A stretch of DNA of 64,000 nucleotides from an uncultured Pelagibacteraceae bacterium (GTDB lineage Bacteria > Pseudomonadota > Alphaproteobacteria > Pelagibacterales > AG-422-B15). Both the position numbers and the translations under genes were made by a program. The notes under the pieces were generated by a model. The model ran no database searches. It saw nothing but the letters and a program-made list of their open reading frames with translations, and was not told the DNA's origin. This document shows, in pieces, positions 29,339-40,143 of the stretch. How positions within the stretch are numbered: the stretch's first letter is position 1; every line of letters begins with the position of its first letter. The stretch covers positions 1 through 64,000 of the forward strand of contig CACDOH010000003.1 of assembly GCA_902554325.1 (NCBI GenBank). Direction: 5' to 3'.

Positions 29339-30441
29339 TCGAGCTTTGATAAATATTCCTGAACAGACTTAAAGACAGCATTGCCCCTGCTGATTAGATC
29401 TTGCTGCCAACGCTTGTTGTTTGGATTGAATGTATTCAATAGATTTTTTCTACTCCAATGATTCATTATATCTTTTTCATTATTCAATTGATTGTTTTGT
29501 GTCCATCTATTTTCAGCCCTTAAATTTTTGAAAACAGTTGTAGGACCAAATGTTCCAAACTCTTGGGTGATTGTTAACCACTCAATTGATGAAAATTCTT
29601 TTACTATACCAGAATGAATATCTCCTGTTATTCGGTAACCCACTCCTTGAGTTGGATCAAGTGGAGATACATGGTCACCAAAAAGTGAGACTAGTATATT
29701 ATATTGATCTTCTTTGATATCATCAGGCACAAGTATAGTGTCATATCCTGATTTGCCTAATCCAGTATGTAAATCTATACCAAAAACCTTTTTTGTATTA
29801 TTAAGATTTTTTTTAAGCCAATCCAAAATCATCTTAGGTCCTTGTTGAAGCGTATCACCGCCATATTGTAAACTCTGCGGTCTCGTATATTGCCCCTGTG
29901 CAAACCATTGCTTCACATTGGTGAACCCATACTTCAACAATAAACTAATACCCCGAGGTAAAAACATAAGATCTAATTTTGATGGAATACTCTTTGGGTT
30001 TAAGAAAGTATCTATTTTCTCATACCCTTCAGGTTCACCTTGATGATCCTTTATAAAGTTTCTATTCATATCAACATTATTTTCATTCACCCTTCTGTAC
30101 CATGCCATGCCATAAGGGTTAATGATATGAACAAAAACTATACAATAATCAGTAATTGGATTGGCGTTTTTGAGTTGATCTAAAACTGATAATTGAATAG
30201 CTGAACCTGCAAATCCCTCAACACCATGAATGCCGGAACTGTATAGTAATAGATTATCGCTATTGATGGACCCAATAGTTGCAATATCGATGAAAAGATT
30301 TTCTTGATTAGGGCCTTTGCAATCTAAAGTAAGTACATCATGACTAACTTGGTGACCTTGACCCTTCAGTTCATTAATAGATTTAATGAATCTATCTCTT
30401 GCTTGAAAGTAATCTTTTGAAAAAAAGTGCGATGCACTCAT
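29335..30441 (-). CDS. DUF2817 family protein, putative zinc carboxypeptidase-like hydrolase
   Basis: 368 residues similar to DUF2817, a branch of the M14/succinylglutamate-desuccinylase-aspartoacylase fold. Likely zinc ligands are the H and E in SSGIHGVEGFAGSAIQ and a later His in GIDLHTGLG; VHIINPYGMAWYRRVNENN and VDMNRNF form the substrate-binding Arg/Asn region. No signal peptide is seen, so it is predicted cytosolic. Substrate unknown; peptide or N-acyl amino-acid cleavage is plausible. It lies 7 bp downstream of rpsD on the same strand and may be cotranscribed with it. Confidence 0.8.
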   Translation of the reverse strand: MSASHFFSKDYFQARDRFIKSINELKGQGHQVSHDVLTLDCKGPNQENLFIDIATIGSINSDNLLLYSSGIHGVEGFAGSAIQLSVLDQLKNANPITDYCIVFVHIINPYGMAWYRRVNENNVDMNRNFIKDHQGEPEGYEKIDTFLNPKSIPSKLDLMFLPRGISLLLKYGFTNVKQWFAQGQYTRPQSLQYGGDTLQQGPKMILDWLKKNLNNTKKVFGIDLHTGLGKSGYDTILVPDDIKEDQYNILVSLFGDHVSPLDPTQGVGYRITGDIHSGIVKEFSSIEWLTITQEFGTFGPTTVFKNLRAENRWTQNNQLNNEKDIMNHWSRKNLLNTFNPNNKRWQQDLISRGNAVFKSVQEYLSKLD

Positions 30442-30448
30442 TTGAGAT

Positions 30449-31066
30449 TTATCGAGAATAATACTCGATGACTAGTTTTGGATCCATCTGCGTTGCATAT
30501 GGAACTTCAGCAAACTGAGGTGTACGAATAAATGTTGAAGAACATTTCTTTTCATCAACAGTAATATAGCCTGGAATATCGCGCTCTTGACTTTTCATTG
30601 CTTCAACAACAATCGCCATTTCTTTAGACTTATCTTTAACTTCAATGACATCGCCTTCAGTAACACGATAGCTTGAAATATTTACTCTTTTACCATTTAC
30701 TTTGACATGACCATGATTGATGAATTGTCGTGCTGCAAAAACAGTTGGGACAAACTTTGAACGATAAACAATCGTATCTAGTCTTCTTTCTAGAAGCGCG
30801 ATTAAATTTTCTCCTGAGTCACCCTTTTGTCTGATGGCCTCTTTATAACAATTACGGAATTGTCTTTCATTTAGGTTGCCATAATAGCCTTTTAATTTTT
30901 GCTTAGCATGTAACTGAACACCATAGTCAGATAGTTTTCCAGTATGCTTCTGTCCATGTTGGCCAGGTCTGTATTTTCTTAAATTAAACGGGCTTTTGGG
31001 TCTTCCCCATAGGTTAACACTTAGACGTCTATCGATTTTGTGTTTTTGTGCTATTCGTTTTGTCAT
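30449..31066 (-). CDS. rpsD: 30S ribosomal protein S4
   Basis: Primary binder of 16S rRNA that nucleates 30S assembly. The 205 residues include [24 protein letters not shown] and the S4 RNA-binding domain ([32 protein letters not shown]). It sits apart from the other ribosomal operons, as common in alphaproteobacteria, between trmJ and a DUF2817 gene. Confidence 0.97.
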   Translation of the reverse strand: MTKRIAQKHKIDRRLSVNLWGRPKSPFNLRKYRPGQHGQKHTGKLSDYGVQLHAKQKLKGYYGNLNERQFRNCYKEAIRQKGDSGENLIALLERRLDTIVYRSKFVPTVFAARQFINHGHVKVNGKRVNISSYRVTEGDVIEVKDKSKEMAIVVEAMKSQERDIPGYITVDEKKCSSTFIRTPQFAEVPYATQMDPKLVIEYYSR

Positions 31067-31119
31067 ATATTGTGATCCGTGGTTTATACTGTTTTCCTGA
31101 ATATTGTCAAACCAGAATA

Positions 31120-31857
31120 CTAAATTTCCTCAGTTTTCCTATAATCTGACAGAACCGTGACTACTCCTCTCAGTGTTGCAATTTCCCTATCGCTGAGATC
31201 AGCCCGGTGAAAGATATTCCTGAGATTTTGCTTCATTTTTGGCATTTTTTCTTCGGGTTGAAAGAAACCTCTGTTTTCCAACTCTTTTTCAATATGATCA
31301 AAAAAATGCATCAGTTCATTTTGATTGCCGCGCGTCAGTGAATTCTCATCAACTACTTTTTCATCATCATACATTAATGAAAATATAGAATAACAAAATA
31401 CATTGACGGCATGTGAAAGATTCAAGGATGAAAAGTTCTCATGCGTATCAATCGTCACACACCTTGTCACTAAAGAAAGATGGTCATTGGTCAAGCCTGA
31501 AGCTTCACCGCCAAAAACAACAGCTAACTTATCATTACTGTGTTCATCATGTATTTCCTTAATAATAGATTTATTATCAGTAAACTGTTTACTCATATCG
31601 CGTTTTCGAGCTGTATAAGCAATGGAGAGTGTGGAATCACTGAGTGCCTCTCTCAAGGTAGTGTAAACTTTTGCACTCTCTATAATAGATTTGGCATCGA
31701 CTGATACTGCATGTGCCTTCTCTGATGGCCAATCTAATTTAGGATTGACCAACCTCAAGTCAGAAAAACCAAAATTATACATGGAACGTGCAACCAGACC
31801 TATATTTTCAGGAAGTTGAGTATCAACCAAGATAATTGAAATATTATTTGAAGACAT
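31120..31857 (-). CDS. trmJ: tRNA (cytidine/uridine-2'-O)-methyltransferase TrmJ family
   Basis: SPOUT methyltransferase of 245 residues predicted to modify the 2'-O of nucleotide 32 in tRNAs. Motifs 1-3 are present: [25 protein letters not shown] and [17 protein letters not shown]. The C-terminal region of about 80 residues is helical, as in E. coli TrmJ. It follows cimA by 3 bp and ends the nadE-gltX-cysS-cimA-trmJ unit. Confidence 0.9.
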   Translation of the reverse strand: MSSNNISIILVDTQLPENIGLVARSMYNFGFSDLRLVNPKLDWPSEKAHAVSVDAKSIIESAKVYTTLREALSDSTLSIAYTARKRDMSKQFTDNKSIIKEIHDEHSNDKLAVVFGGEASGLTNDHLSLVTRCVTIDTHENFSSLNLSHAVNVFCYSIFSLMYDDEKVVDENSLTRGNQNELMHFFDHIEKELENRGFFQPEEKMPKMKQNLRNIFHRADLSDREIATLRGVVTVLSDYRKTEEI

Positions 31858-31860
31858 GTA

Positions 31861-33459
31861 CTAACTAAGAACCGTAGCCTTTTCTTTCATCAATTTGTAC
31901 TCAACACTGTCAATCAGTGCCCTAAAGGAGGCTTCTATAATATTTTCTGAAACACCAATTGTGTACCAACTCTTTTTATCTTTATCAGAACTTTCAATTG
32001 ATACTCTGGTGATCGCATCGGTTCCTGTGTTTAAGATTCTCACCTTATAGTCGATAAGAGATAGATCCTTGATCAATTCAGCATAACCGCTTGATTGAAA
32101 GTTATTCCTCAAAGCATTGTCTAATGCATTAACCGGTCCTACACCTTGCCCCGTACCTATAAGTTCTTCTTTACCAAATTTTAATTTAACTTCGGCATCT
32201 GATATTGTTTTACCTTCCCCACCTGAATTCTTTACATTCACATTAAAATTAACAACTTCAAAATAAGTTGGCATTTCGGAAATTACCTTCTTCACTAATA
32301 TTTCAAATGAAGCATCTGCACCATCGTATGAATATCCAATAAATTCACGTTCTTTCACTCGATCAAGAATTTTTTGTATAGTTTCATCATCCTCATTGAT
32401 CTGAATTCCTGTAGACTTTAATCGTGCAAGAATATTTGATTTTCCTGATTGTTCTGAAATGATGATTTGGCGATGATTGCCCACTAACTCAGGATCGATA
32501 TGCTCATAAGTTTTAGGATCTTTGTTTACTGCTGAAACGTGCAATCCTCCTTTATGCGCAAATGCTGCCGAGCCTACATAAGGTGCTGTTCTATTGGGTA
32601 CACGATTTAATATTTCATCTAAAAGTCTTGAAAGTTCCGTTAACTGACCAAGATTTTTAGTATCAATGGATAGATCAAATTTATCGATATATTCATCCTT
32701 AAAAGCAAAAGTAGGAAGAAGAGTAATTAAATTAGCATTTCCGCATCGTTCACCAAGTCCATTAATCGTACCTTGTACTTGTCTGACCCCAGCATGAACT
32801 GCGGCTAATGAATTTGCTACAGCATTTCCGGTATCATTATGTGCGTGAATACCAAGTTGATCGCCTGGAATATCCTTCACAACTTCTGAAACAATCTGTT
32901 CTACTTCATGGGGTAATGTGCCTCCGTTGGTATCACAAAGAACCATCCACCTTGCTCCATTGTCTTGTGCAGCTTTTAAACACTTTACCGCATATTGAGG
33001 ATTAGCTTTGTAGCCATCAAAGAAATGTTCAGCATCAAAATGAACTTCCTTCTTGCTGCTTGATAAAAAGTTAACAGACTCCGCAATATTTACTAAGTTT
33101 TCATCATTGGAAATTCCTAGGGCTAAATCTACATGGAAATCCCAAGACTTGCCCACTACACAAGCTGACGGGGCGCTTACGTTAATCATGGCAGCTAAAC
33201 CAGGATCATTTTCAACACTCCTCCCTGTCTTTTTGGTCATGCCAAAAGCCGTAAACGTAGAATTTTTAAATTCCATTTTTTCAGCGAAAAATTGTGTATC
33301 AGTTTCGTTTGCACCAGGCCATCCACCCTCAATATAATCAACGCCTAAGGCATCAAGTTTTGATGCAAGAATTTTTTTCTCATCTACGTTAAAATCAACA
33401 CCGTAAGTTTGTGCTCCGTCTCTCAATGTCGTATCAAATATAAATAACTTATCTTTCAT
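31861..33459 (-). CDS. cimA: Citramalate synthase
   Basis: Condenses pyruvate and acetyl-CoA to (R)-citramalate, the threonine-independent entry to isoleucine. The 532 residues show the DRE-TIM core: FDTTLRDGAQTYGV, YIEGGWPGAN, GIHAHNDTGNAVANS and GTINGLGERCGNANL, then the regulatory LeuA dimer-like domain at the C-terminus. The GGWPGAN sequence and length fit the CimA branch rather than LeuA. Packed directly against cysS (no gap) and trmJ. Confidence 0.93.
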   Translation of the reverse strand: MKDKLFIFDTTLRDGAQTYGVDFNVDEKKILASKLDALGVDYIEGGWPGANETDTQFFAEKMEFKNSTFTAFGMTKKTGRSVENDPGLAAMINVSAPSACVVGKSWDFHVDLALGISNDENLVNIAESVNFLSSSKKEVHFDAEHFFDGYKANPQYAVKCLKAAQDNGARWMVLCDTNGGTLPHEVEQIVSEVVKDIPGDQLGIHAHNDTGNAVANSLAAVHAGVRQVQGTINGLGERCGNANLITLLPTFAFKDEYIDKFDLSIDTKNLGQLTELSRLLDEILNRVPNRTAPYVGSAAFAHKGGLHVSAVNKDPKTYEHIDPELVGNHRQIIISEQSGKSNILARLKSTGIQINEDDETIQKILDRVKEREFIGYSYDGADASFEILVKKVISEMPTYFEVVNFNVNVKNSGGEGKTISDAEVKLKFGKEELIGTGQGVGPVNALDNALRNNFQSSGYAELIKDLSLIDYKVRILNTGTDAITRVSIESSDKDKKSWYTIGVSENIIEASFRALIDSVEYKLMKEKATVLS

Positions 33460-34824
33460 TTACTTAGTTTTCCATGTGGTTTCTGTACCTTTATCTTCTA
33501 GTACTATTCCTAAATTTTCCAACTCATCTCTAATTCTATCAGCTTCAGCAAAATCTTTATTTGCTCTTGCAGTGTTTCTTTGAGTAATTAATGACTCAAT
33601 CTTATTTTGATCTACAATTATATTTTCTTTACCCCATGATAACCATTGAGAAGGTTCATCATTCATCAATCCAAGAAATTGAGCCGAAATTAAAAATTGA
33701 TTTAATGAATCGCGATCATTACTTTTACAATTTTTGAATAATTTATGCAATTCAGCTATTGCCTGAGGCGTATTCATGTCATCATTTAGTGCGTTCATTA
33801 CATTTTCATCAATCTTCACACTTAAGTCAGGCTTAAAATCAAATTCAGAAAAATATTGGTACCACTTATCCAGTGTTTTTTTGCTTTCTTGTAGATTATC
33901 ATTTGTCCAATTCAATGGCTGACGATAATGAGTGAGTATCATGGTTAATCTAATAACCTCTCCTTGGTATTTCTCTTTAAGCTCATTCACTGTTACAAAA
34001 TTTCCATCAGATTTTGACATTTTACTTCCTTCAACCGTAACAAAGCCATTATGAACCCAGTAATTTGCAAATTTTTCTCCGTTTGCACACTCACTTTGAG
34101 CGATTTCATTTTCGTGATGTGGGAAAATTAAATCTTGCCCACCACCATGAATATCAAATGTTTTACCTAATAATTTTTCACTCATTGCTGAACACTCTAT
34201 ATGCCATCCAGGCCTTCCCTTGCCCCATGGACTGTCCCATCCAGGCTCGTTATCTTTAGAAGGCTTCCATAGTATAAAATCTGAGGCTTCTTGCTTATAA
34301 CTTTCAACATCGACTCTTGATCCAGCAATCATTTCTTCAAGGTTTTTACCTGATAATGATCCGTATTTAGAAAATTTAGTAGATGAGAAAAGAATGTTAT
34401 TCTCAGCAACATAGGCATAATTTTTTTCAATTAAAGTCTCAATAATATTGATCATTTCATCTATGTGATCTGTAGCTCTGGGCTCAAAAGAGGGCTCCAT
34501 TGCTCCTATATATTTCGCATCAGTGTGAAAATAATTAATGGTTCTTGAAGTTAATTCATTGATGTCTTCATTATTTTCTTGGGAAGCATTTATAATCTTA
34601 TCATCAACATCTGTTATATTTCTCACATATGTTACATGCTCTGTACCGTATAAGTTTTGAAGAATTCGAAATAAAATATCAAAAACTATAACAGGTCTTG
34701 CATTTCCTACGTGTGGATAGTCGTATACTGTGGGACCACAAACATACATTCTGATATTTTTTGGATCAATTGGTTCAAACTTTTTTTTTGAGTTTGAGAA
34801 TGTGTCGTATAAATTCAGTGACAT
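33460..34824 (-). CDS. cysS: Cysteinyl-tRNA synthetase
   Basis: Class I synthetase charging tRNA-Cys. It has 454 residues. The start is MSLNLYDTFSNSKKKF; the CGPTVYDYPHVGNARP segment has the HIGH motif (HVGN) and a zinc-ligand Cys. GRPGWHIECSAMS and FPHHENEIAQSE supply the remaining zinc-site residues, and KMSKSDGN is the KMSKS loop. The stop and start codons of cimA and gltX directly abut it. Confidence 0.97.
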   Translation of the reverse strand: MSLNLYDTFSNSKKKFEPIDPKNIRMYVCGPTVYDYPHVGNARPVIVFDILFRILQNLYGTEHVTYVRNITDVDDKIINASQENNEDINELTSRTINYFHTDAKYIGAMEPSFEPRATDHIDEMINIIETLIEKNYAYVAENNILFSSTKFSKYGSLSGKNLEEMIAGSRVDVESYKQEASDFILWKPSKDNEPGWDSPWGKGRPGWHIECSAMSEKLLGKTFDIHGGGQDLIFPHHENEIAQSECANGEKFANYWVHNGFVTVEGSKMSKSDGNFVTVNELKEKYQGEVIRLTMILTHYRQPLNWTNDNLQESKKTLDKWYQYFSEFDFKPDLSVKIDENVMNALNDDMNTPQAIAELHKLFKNCKSNDRDSLNQFLISAQFLGLMNDEPSQWLSWGKENIIVDQNKIESLITQRNTARANKDFAEADRIRDELENLGIVLEDKGTETTWKTK

Positions 34825-36153
34825 TTATAACTCAACTCTTTCTATGATTTTTTCTCTGCCCAGTAATTGAATAAGTAGTTTCATTTCTGGACCATGATTA
34901 AGTCCTGTAAAGGCTTCTCTAAGAGGTAAGAATAACTCTTTTCCTTTTCTGCCAGTTTTCTCTTTTATGGCCGAAGTCCATAGTCCCCATGTTTCATCAT
35001 TCCATGGATCATCAGGGATCAATTCCATTGCAATCTTAATATAATCTTTATCAGAAGGCTTAATGGTCTCACTATTAAATACAATGTCCGTCCATTGTTT
35101 TATATCTTCAACAACATTCAGATTGCCTCTGATTGTTTCCCAAAACTTTTGATCAATTTTTTCATCAATCTTTTTTAATCTCTCTTCGATCTCACTAAAA
35201 TTGTATTTTTGAACCTGTTTTTTATTGAGAGCATTCAATACATCAATTTCAATTCGACCAGGTGACGTTGAAATTGTACTCAATTTAAATTCACTTTTTA
35301 TTTGATCTATATTGTCTTTTAATTCGATAGAATTAGACGTGCCGATAGTCGCCAATAAACTTAGTATTGATATAGGCTCCATATTCGCCTCCCTGAAACT
35401 ACTAATGGATATGACATTGTCTCGTTTTGACAATTTATCTCCACTTGATGCTTTTAGTAAGGCGTGATGGGCAAAAGTTATTTTATTTTGGTCCAACGCA
35501 TTGATAATTTCTACTTGAACAGCTGTATTGCTTGTATGGTCGTCTCCTCTAATTACGTTGGTTATATCGTAGTCAATATCATCTACAGCTGAACTAAAAG
35601 TATACAAAGGAACTCCGTCCTCTCTAAACAAAACAGGGTCAGACAAACTGGTGAGGTCTATATCTATTTCACCTTTAAGTAAATCATCCCATTTCATACG
35701 TTCAGTTTTTAATAAGAATCTCCAGTGGGGTTTTCTTCCTTCTGCTTCGTAGTCTTTCTTTTGTTGGTCTGTTAATTCCATTGCAGACCGGTCGTAAACT
35801 TGCTTGCCACCAGCTGCGATGAGCAATTTTCTTTTTCTTTCAAGTTCTTCGGGTGTTTCATAGCAAGGGTAAATTCTGCCATCAGCTTTTAATTTCTCGA
35901 ATTGCTCCCTGTATCTGTCGAAACGAGACGATTGATTGAACGTTTCATCATAATCAATCCCTAGCCAATCAAGATCATATTTGATCTGAGAAATATATTC
36001 ATCTTTTGATCGTTCTAAATCAGTATCATCAATTCTTAAAATGAATTTCCCGTTGTTGGTTCGTGCATACAGCCAATTAATTAATGCCGTTCTGATGTTT
36101 CCAAGATGTAATAAACCTGTTGGACTTGGTGCAAACCTTGTTACTGTTGTCAT
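34825..36153 (-). CDS. gltX: Glutamyl-tRNA synthetase
   Basis: Class I synthetase of 442 residues. The HIGH motif lies in FAPSPTGLLHLGNIRTAL and the KMSKS equivalent in DKLSKRDN. Other family segments are FILRIDDTDLERS and YDITNVIRGDDH. Alphaproteobacteria often have two GltX copies, one possibly charging tRNA-Gln with Glu; which type this is cannot be decided here. Head-to-tail with nadE and cysS without spacing. Confidence 0.95.
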   Translation of the reverse strand: MTTVTRFAPSPTGLLHLGNIRTALINWLYARTNNGKFILRIDDTDLERSKDEYISQIKYDLDWLGIDYDETFNQSSRFDRYREQFEKLKADGRIYPCYETPEELERKRKLLIAAGGKQVYDRSAMELTDQQKKDYEAEGRKPHWRFLLKTERMKWDDLLKGEIDIDLTSLSDPVLFREDGVPLYTFSSAVDDIDYDITNVIRGDDHTSNTAVQVEIINALDQNKITFAHHALLKASSGDKLSKRDNVISISSFREANMEPISILSLLATIGTSNSIELKDNIDQIKSEFKLSTISTSPGRIEIDVLNALNKKQVQKYNFSEIEERLKKIDEKIDQKFWETIRGNLNVVEDIKQWTDIVFNSETIKPSDKDYIKIAMELIPDDPWNDETWGLWTSAIKEKTGRKGKELFLPLREAFTGLNHGPEMKLLIQLLGREKIIERVEL

Positions 36154-37800
36154 TTAATTTTCCATATCTCTAAATGCGTTCGTGATCGGATATCTTCTGT
36201 CATAGCCAAAATTTCTCTCAGAAATCTTCACGCCTGGTGCTGCTTGTCTTCTTTTATATTCTGAATTGTAGAGTAGATTTTGAATTCTTTTAACTAATTC
36301 TTTATCAAATCCTTGATCTACAATTTCTTTTACTGAACTTTCTTTTTCCACAAGATGGTACAATACTTTATCCAATACATCATAGGGTGGAAGTGAGTCA
36401 CTGTCTTTCTGATCTTCTTTTAATTCAGCTGTAGGTTCCTTGGTTATAATATTATTTGGTATAATCTCATTTTTATCGAGCAACGATAAAGAGGGCTTAT
36501 TTTTGTTTCTCCATTCTGACAATTTAAATAAATCAGTTTTGTAAATATCTTTAACGACTGAGAATCCTCCACACATATCTCCATAGAGTGTCGAATAGCC
36601 AACAGATACCTCAGATTTATTACCATTGGTGATAACCATGTGGCCAAATTTGTTTGAATAGGCCATCAAAATCGCTCCTCTTGTTCGCGATTGAATATTT
36701 TCTTCAGTGATGTCTTTTTCTGTTCCAGAAAATAGATCATTAAGTGTGTTGTCGTATGAATTGACAATTTCATTGATAGATATGTTCATGAGTTCAATGC
36801 CCAAATTATTACCTAATTCTGATGCATCTTTATTGCTCTCAATGCTTGTATATTTTGAGGGCATTAAGATACCTTTTACTCTTGAAGGTCCAAGTGCATC
36901 AGTAGCAACGGCTGCACTAAAGGCACTATCAATACCTCCTGATATTCCCAATACAACGCCTGGAAAATTATTCTTTTCAACATAATCTCTTAGACCCAAG
37001 ATTAAACTGGAGTAAATGACATCATTCATATCTGTATGATCAGAGAACGTATCTTCTATTAAAAATTTATGGTCTTCATCAAATAAAAATTCCTTAGACT
37101 CTAACTGACAGTGCTTAAGTTTGTAGATAACTTTTTCTTGATCATTCAGGAATGAGCTTCCATCAAAGACTATTTCATCCTGACCTCCTACTTGATTAAC
37201 ATAGATGAGAGGTGCAGCGATAGATTTTGAAAATTCGATAGCTTTCTTTTCTCTTTCGTTGATTTTATTGATATCAAAAGGAGACGCATTGAGAGAAACA
37301 GCAAGATCGATCTGTTTTTCACCAATTTCAGTGATGGTTTGATTTACCCAAATATCTTCACAAATAAATATCCCTAAATTAATACCTTTAAAATCTATAA
37401 CACTTACTTTTTCACCATTTGAAAATATTCTCTTTTCATCAAATACTCCATAGTTTGGAAGTGCCATCTTGTAATGTTTATGCAAGATCTTTCCATCATG
37501 AATAACTACTGCAGCATTAAATAAATTACCTTCATCTAACCAGGGTGTACCTAGTACAATAGTTGGGTGCTTCCCTTTCGATAGATTGACAATTTCATGA
37601 ACCGCTTCATGAACTTTTTTCATAAAAGCAGGCTTCAAAATTAAATCCTCTGGCGGGTAACCAGTTAACATAAGCTCTGAAAATAAAATTAGATCAGAAT
37701 TATTATTTTGTAAGTGGTCAATAACGATCTGTTTGTTGAATGCAATATTCCCAACAACTGGGTTTGATTGGACTACTAATACTGAAATTTTTTCTGTCAT
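36154..37800 (-). CDS. nadE: Glutamine-dependent NAD+ synthetase
   Basis: Amidates nicotinate adenine dinucleotide to NAD+ using ammonia made from glutamine. The 548 residues fuse an N-terminal nitrilase-type glutaminase (catalytic Glu in LFSELMLTGYPPED, Lys in HKHYKMALPNYG, Cys in GIFICEDIW) to a C-terminal ATP-binding synthetase (GVVLGISGGIDSAFSA, then the KSEVSVGYSTLYGD region). It is the first gene of the packed nadE-gltX-cysS-cimA-trmJ unit. Confidence 0.97.
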   Translation of the reverse strand: MTEKISVLVVQSNPVVGNIAFNKQIVIDHLQNNNSDLILFSELMLTGYPPEDLILKPAFMKKVHEAVHEIVNLSKGKHPTIVLGTPWLDEGNLFNAAVVIHDGKILHKHYKMALPNYGVFDEKRIFSNGEKVSVIDFKGINLGIFICEDIWVNQTITEIGEKQIDLAVSLNASPFDINKINEREKKAIEFSKSIAAPLIYVNQVGGQDEIVFDGSSFLNDQEKVIYKLKHCQLESKEFLFDEDHKFLIEDTFSDHTDMNDVIYSSLILGLRDYVEKNNFPGVVLGISGGIDSAFSAAVATDALGPSRVKGILMPSKYTSIESNKDASELGNNLGIELMNISINEIVNSYDNTLNDLFSGTEKDITEENIQSRTRGAILMAYSNKFGHMVITNGNKSEVSVGYSTLYGDMCGGFSVVKDIYKTDLFKLSEWRNKNKPSLSLLDKNEIIPNNIITKEPTAELKEDQKDSDSLPPYDVLDKVLYHLVEKESSVKEIVDQGFDKELVKRIQNLLYNSEYKRRQAAPGVKISERNFGYDRRYPITNAFRDMEN

Positions 37801-37835
37801 TTGACTGATATTACAACTAATTAATTTAGTCGCAA

Positions 37836-39215
37836 TTACTTGGCAATTATAATTTTTGACTTGTGGGGTTCTTGAGATTCTCTGAGCTTATCAGATATTA
37901 AGAAGGCAAGTTCTAATGCCTGGTTTGCGTTAAGTCTAGGGTCACAATGAGTATGGTATCTGGCAGATAAATCTTCGTCTTTTATCGCTTGGGCACCACC
38001 AATGCACTCAGTCACGTTTTGCCCTGTCATCTCCAAATGCACTCCACCAGGATATGTTCCTAAAGAGTGATGAATATCAAAAAATGACTCAACTTCTTGA
38101 ATAACTCTCTCGAAAGGTCTGGTCTTAAAGCCAGAATTAGCTTTCATAGTATTACCGTGCATGGGGTCGCATGACCAAACAAGGTTGTAATCTGAGTTGG
38201 CAAAAGGTCCAATTAGTTTGGGCAATTTCTCTTCAACATTATCAACCCCAAATCTACAAATGAGGGTAATTTTACCAGCTTCATTTTCGGGATTTAATAC
38301 ATCGATCAATTTCTTTAATTCATCAGGATCTAAAGTTGGACCGCACTTAATTCCAATAGGGTTTTTGATACCTCTACAAAATTCTACGTGCGCTCCATCA
38401 AGTTGTCTTGTCCTATCACCAATCCATACCATATGAGCAGATGTATCGTAAACTTCACCAGTTGTACTATCTGTACGTGTTAAACATTCTTCATATGGTA
38501 AAAGGAGTGCTTCATGACTTGTAAAAAAATCAACGTTTCTTAATCTTTTTGTATTGCCAGATGAGATACCTATGGCATCCATAAAAGATAATGTATCTGA
38601 TATTTTGTCAGCTAGATCTCTGAATTTTTTTCCTTGAGGACTCTCATCAACAAAACCCATATTCCATTGGTGAACTTTATTAAGGTCAGAAAAACCACCC
38701 TTTGCAAAAGCGCGTAATAAATTGAGAGTTGCTGCTGATTGAGTGTATGCTCTGATCATTCGTTGAGGATCAGGCACTCTTGAAGACTCAGTAAACTCCA
38801 TATCGTTAATGATATCGCCTTTATAACTATCTAACTCAACTCCATCAATTTCTTCTTTGGGTGAACTCCTTGGTTTAGCAAATTGTCCTGCCATTCTTCC
38901 AACTTTAACAACGGGGCAATTGCCTGCTGCTGTAAGTGTCACAGACATTTGTAAAAGAACTTTGAAGGTATCCCTTATGTAATCAGCATTAAAGTCGTCG
39001 AAACTTTCTGCGCAATCTCCACCTTGCAATAGAAACGCTTTTCCTTCTGAGACTCTAGCAAGATGTCTTTTTAAATCTCTTGCTTCACCTGCAAAAACTA
39101 GTGGCGGATATGTTTTAAGTTGGCTTTCAGTTTTCTCTAACTCTGATTTATCTGGATATTCAGGAATATGTTTTGCCTTGTATCCTCTCCAACTATTTGA
39201 TGTCCATTTGGTCAT
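37836..39215 (-). CDS. aroG: 3-deoxy-7-phosphoheptulonate synthase, class II
   Basis: First step of the shikimate pathway: phosphoenolpyruvate plus erythrose 4-phosphate. The 459 residues belong to the plant/Mycobacterium-like class II family: [60 protein letters not shown] and [13 protein letters not shown]. It is followed downstream by nadE after 35 bp on the same strand. Symbol use varies for class II (aroG/aroF/aroH). Confidence 0.95.
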   Translation of the reverse strand: MTKWTSNSWRGYKAKHIPEYPDKSELEKTESQLKTYPPLVFAGEARDLKRHLARVSEGKAFLLQGGDCAESFDDFNADYIRDTFKVLLQMSVTLTAAGNCPVVKVGRMAGQFAKPRSSPKEEIDGVELDSYKGDIINDMEFTESSRVPDPQRMIRAYTQSAATLNLLRAFAKGGFSDLNKVHQWNMGFVDESPQGKKFRDLADKISDTLSFMDAIGISSGNTKRLRNVDFFTSHEALLLPYEECLTRTDSTTGEVYDTSAHMVWIGDRTRQLDGAHVEFCRGIKNPIGIKCGPTLDPDELKKLIDVLNPENEAGKITLICRFGVDNVEEKLPKLIGPFANSDYNLVWSCDPMHGNTMKANSGFKTRPFERVIQEVESFFDIHHSLGTYPGGVHLEMTGQNVTECIGGAQAIKDEDLSARYHTHCDPRLNANQALELAFLISDKLRESQEPHKSKIIIAK

Positions 39216-39311
39216 TTTTAAAAACTCTATATTTTTCAGCCTTATAGTACCAAATAATCTAAATTACTAGAGTCTTAGCTAAATATATTGATTTTATTAG
39301 ATAAATTTGAT

Positions 39312-39995
39312 TTACCCAACAGGTGAGGTGATTTGTTCTATACCTTTGCTAATTTTAGGCAACACGTCTTCCTGATCGAGTTTCTTAGTTTGATCATATT
39401 GAGGGTGTGCCAAAGTTGCTAAATCTTTAGCTTTGGCTAGGGCGATATCATAAAAACTTTCAGGACTTGCAACTTCATCAATATATCCTGGTTCAATCGA
39501 ATCTTTTATTAAATACATTTCAGCATTAAGTAGCGCCCTTTGCTTGTGTGATTTGGTTAATTTAAATTTTGCAATTTCTAAAATAGGTGTTGGTACAATC
39601 ATATTGTTTCTTAATTCATTTGCCCCAATCTTAAAGTCGCCTGCACAACCAACACGGTAATCACTGCTGCATAAAAGAAAAGCCCCGAGGGCAATAGCGT
39701 GTCCACTACATGCAGCAACTACAGGACGAGGAAATGAGAAAACTCTTTTCAACATTAAGAAACCAGATTTTACCATAGCGGCAGCATTTTCAGGACTCGA
39801 CATCATAACCTTTAAATCAAATCCAGCTGAAAACATTCCAGGTCTCCCTGTAATTAAAACTGAACCCTTATCGGTTGGTATTTGATCCATAATTTTTTCG
39901 AAATTTTGAATCATCTCTGGTGAAAAAACATTTACTTTTCCATCATCCATGTGAATGATTGATACATCGCCTTCTGTTTTGAGAGTTACTGTCAT
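39312..39995 (-). CDS. Crotonase/enoyl-CoA hydratase family protein
   Basis: Crotonase-fold protein of 227 residues, shorter than the usual ~260. The oxyanion-hole segments are TGRPGMFSAGFDLKVM and CSGHAIALGAFLLCSSDYRVG. The region where classical hydratases place the second catalytic Glu (LPGxGGTQRL) reads ANELRNNMIVPTPILEIA instead, so true hydratase activity is doubtful; isomerase, hydrolase or another acyl-CoA reaction is possible. It stands alone between aroG and a DUF6632 gene. Confidence 0.82.
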   Translation of the reverse strand: MTVTLKTEGDVSIIHMDDGKVNVFSPEMIQNFEKIMDQIPTDKGSVLITGRPGMFSAGFDLKVMMSSPENAAAMVKSGFLMLKRVFSFPRPVVAACSGHAIALGAFLLCSSDYRVGCAGDFKIGANELRNNMIVPTPILEIAKFKLTKSHKQRALLNAEMYLIKDSIEPGYIDEVASPESFYDIALAKAKDLATLAHPQYDQTKKLDQEDVLPKISKGIEQITSPVG

Positions 39996-40143
39996 AAAAC
40001 TTATAATAATTTATTTTTAAATATCGTATAGTATAAAAAAGAGACTATTAATGTCTTGGGTATTTGGTGTTTTTTTATCCAAGATTTATCTGTAGGCTTA
40101 TTCCACTGTTGTCGATTGCTTGATAACATTAAATAAGGCTTTA

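Noticed and set aside
39996-40143. 148-bp gap with a 14-codon ORF (MSWVFGVFLSKIYL)
   Set aside because: No ribosome-binding site and too short; nothing else recognisable in the gap.
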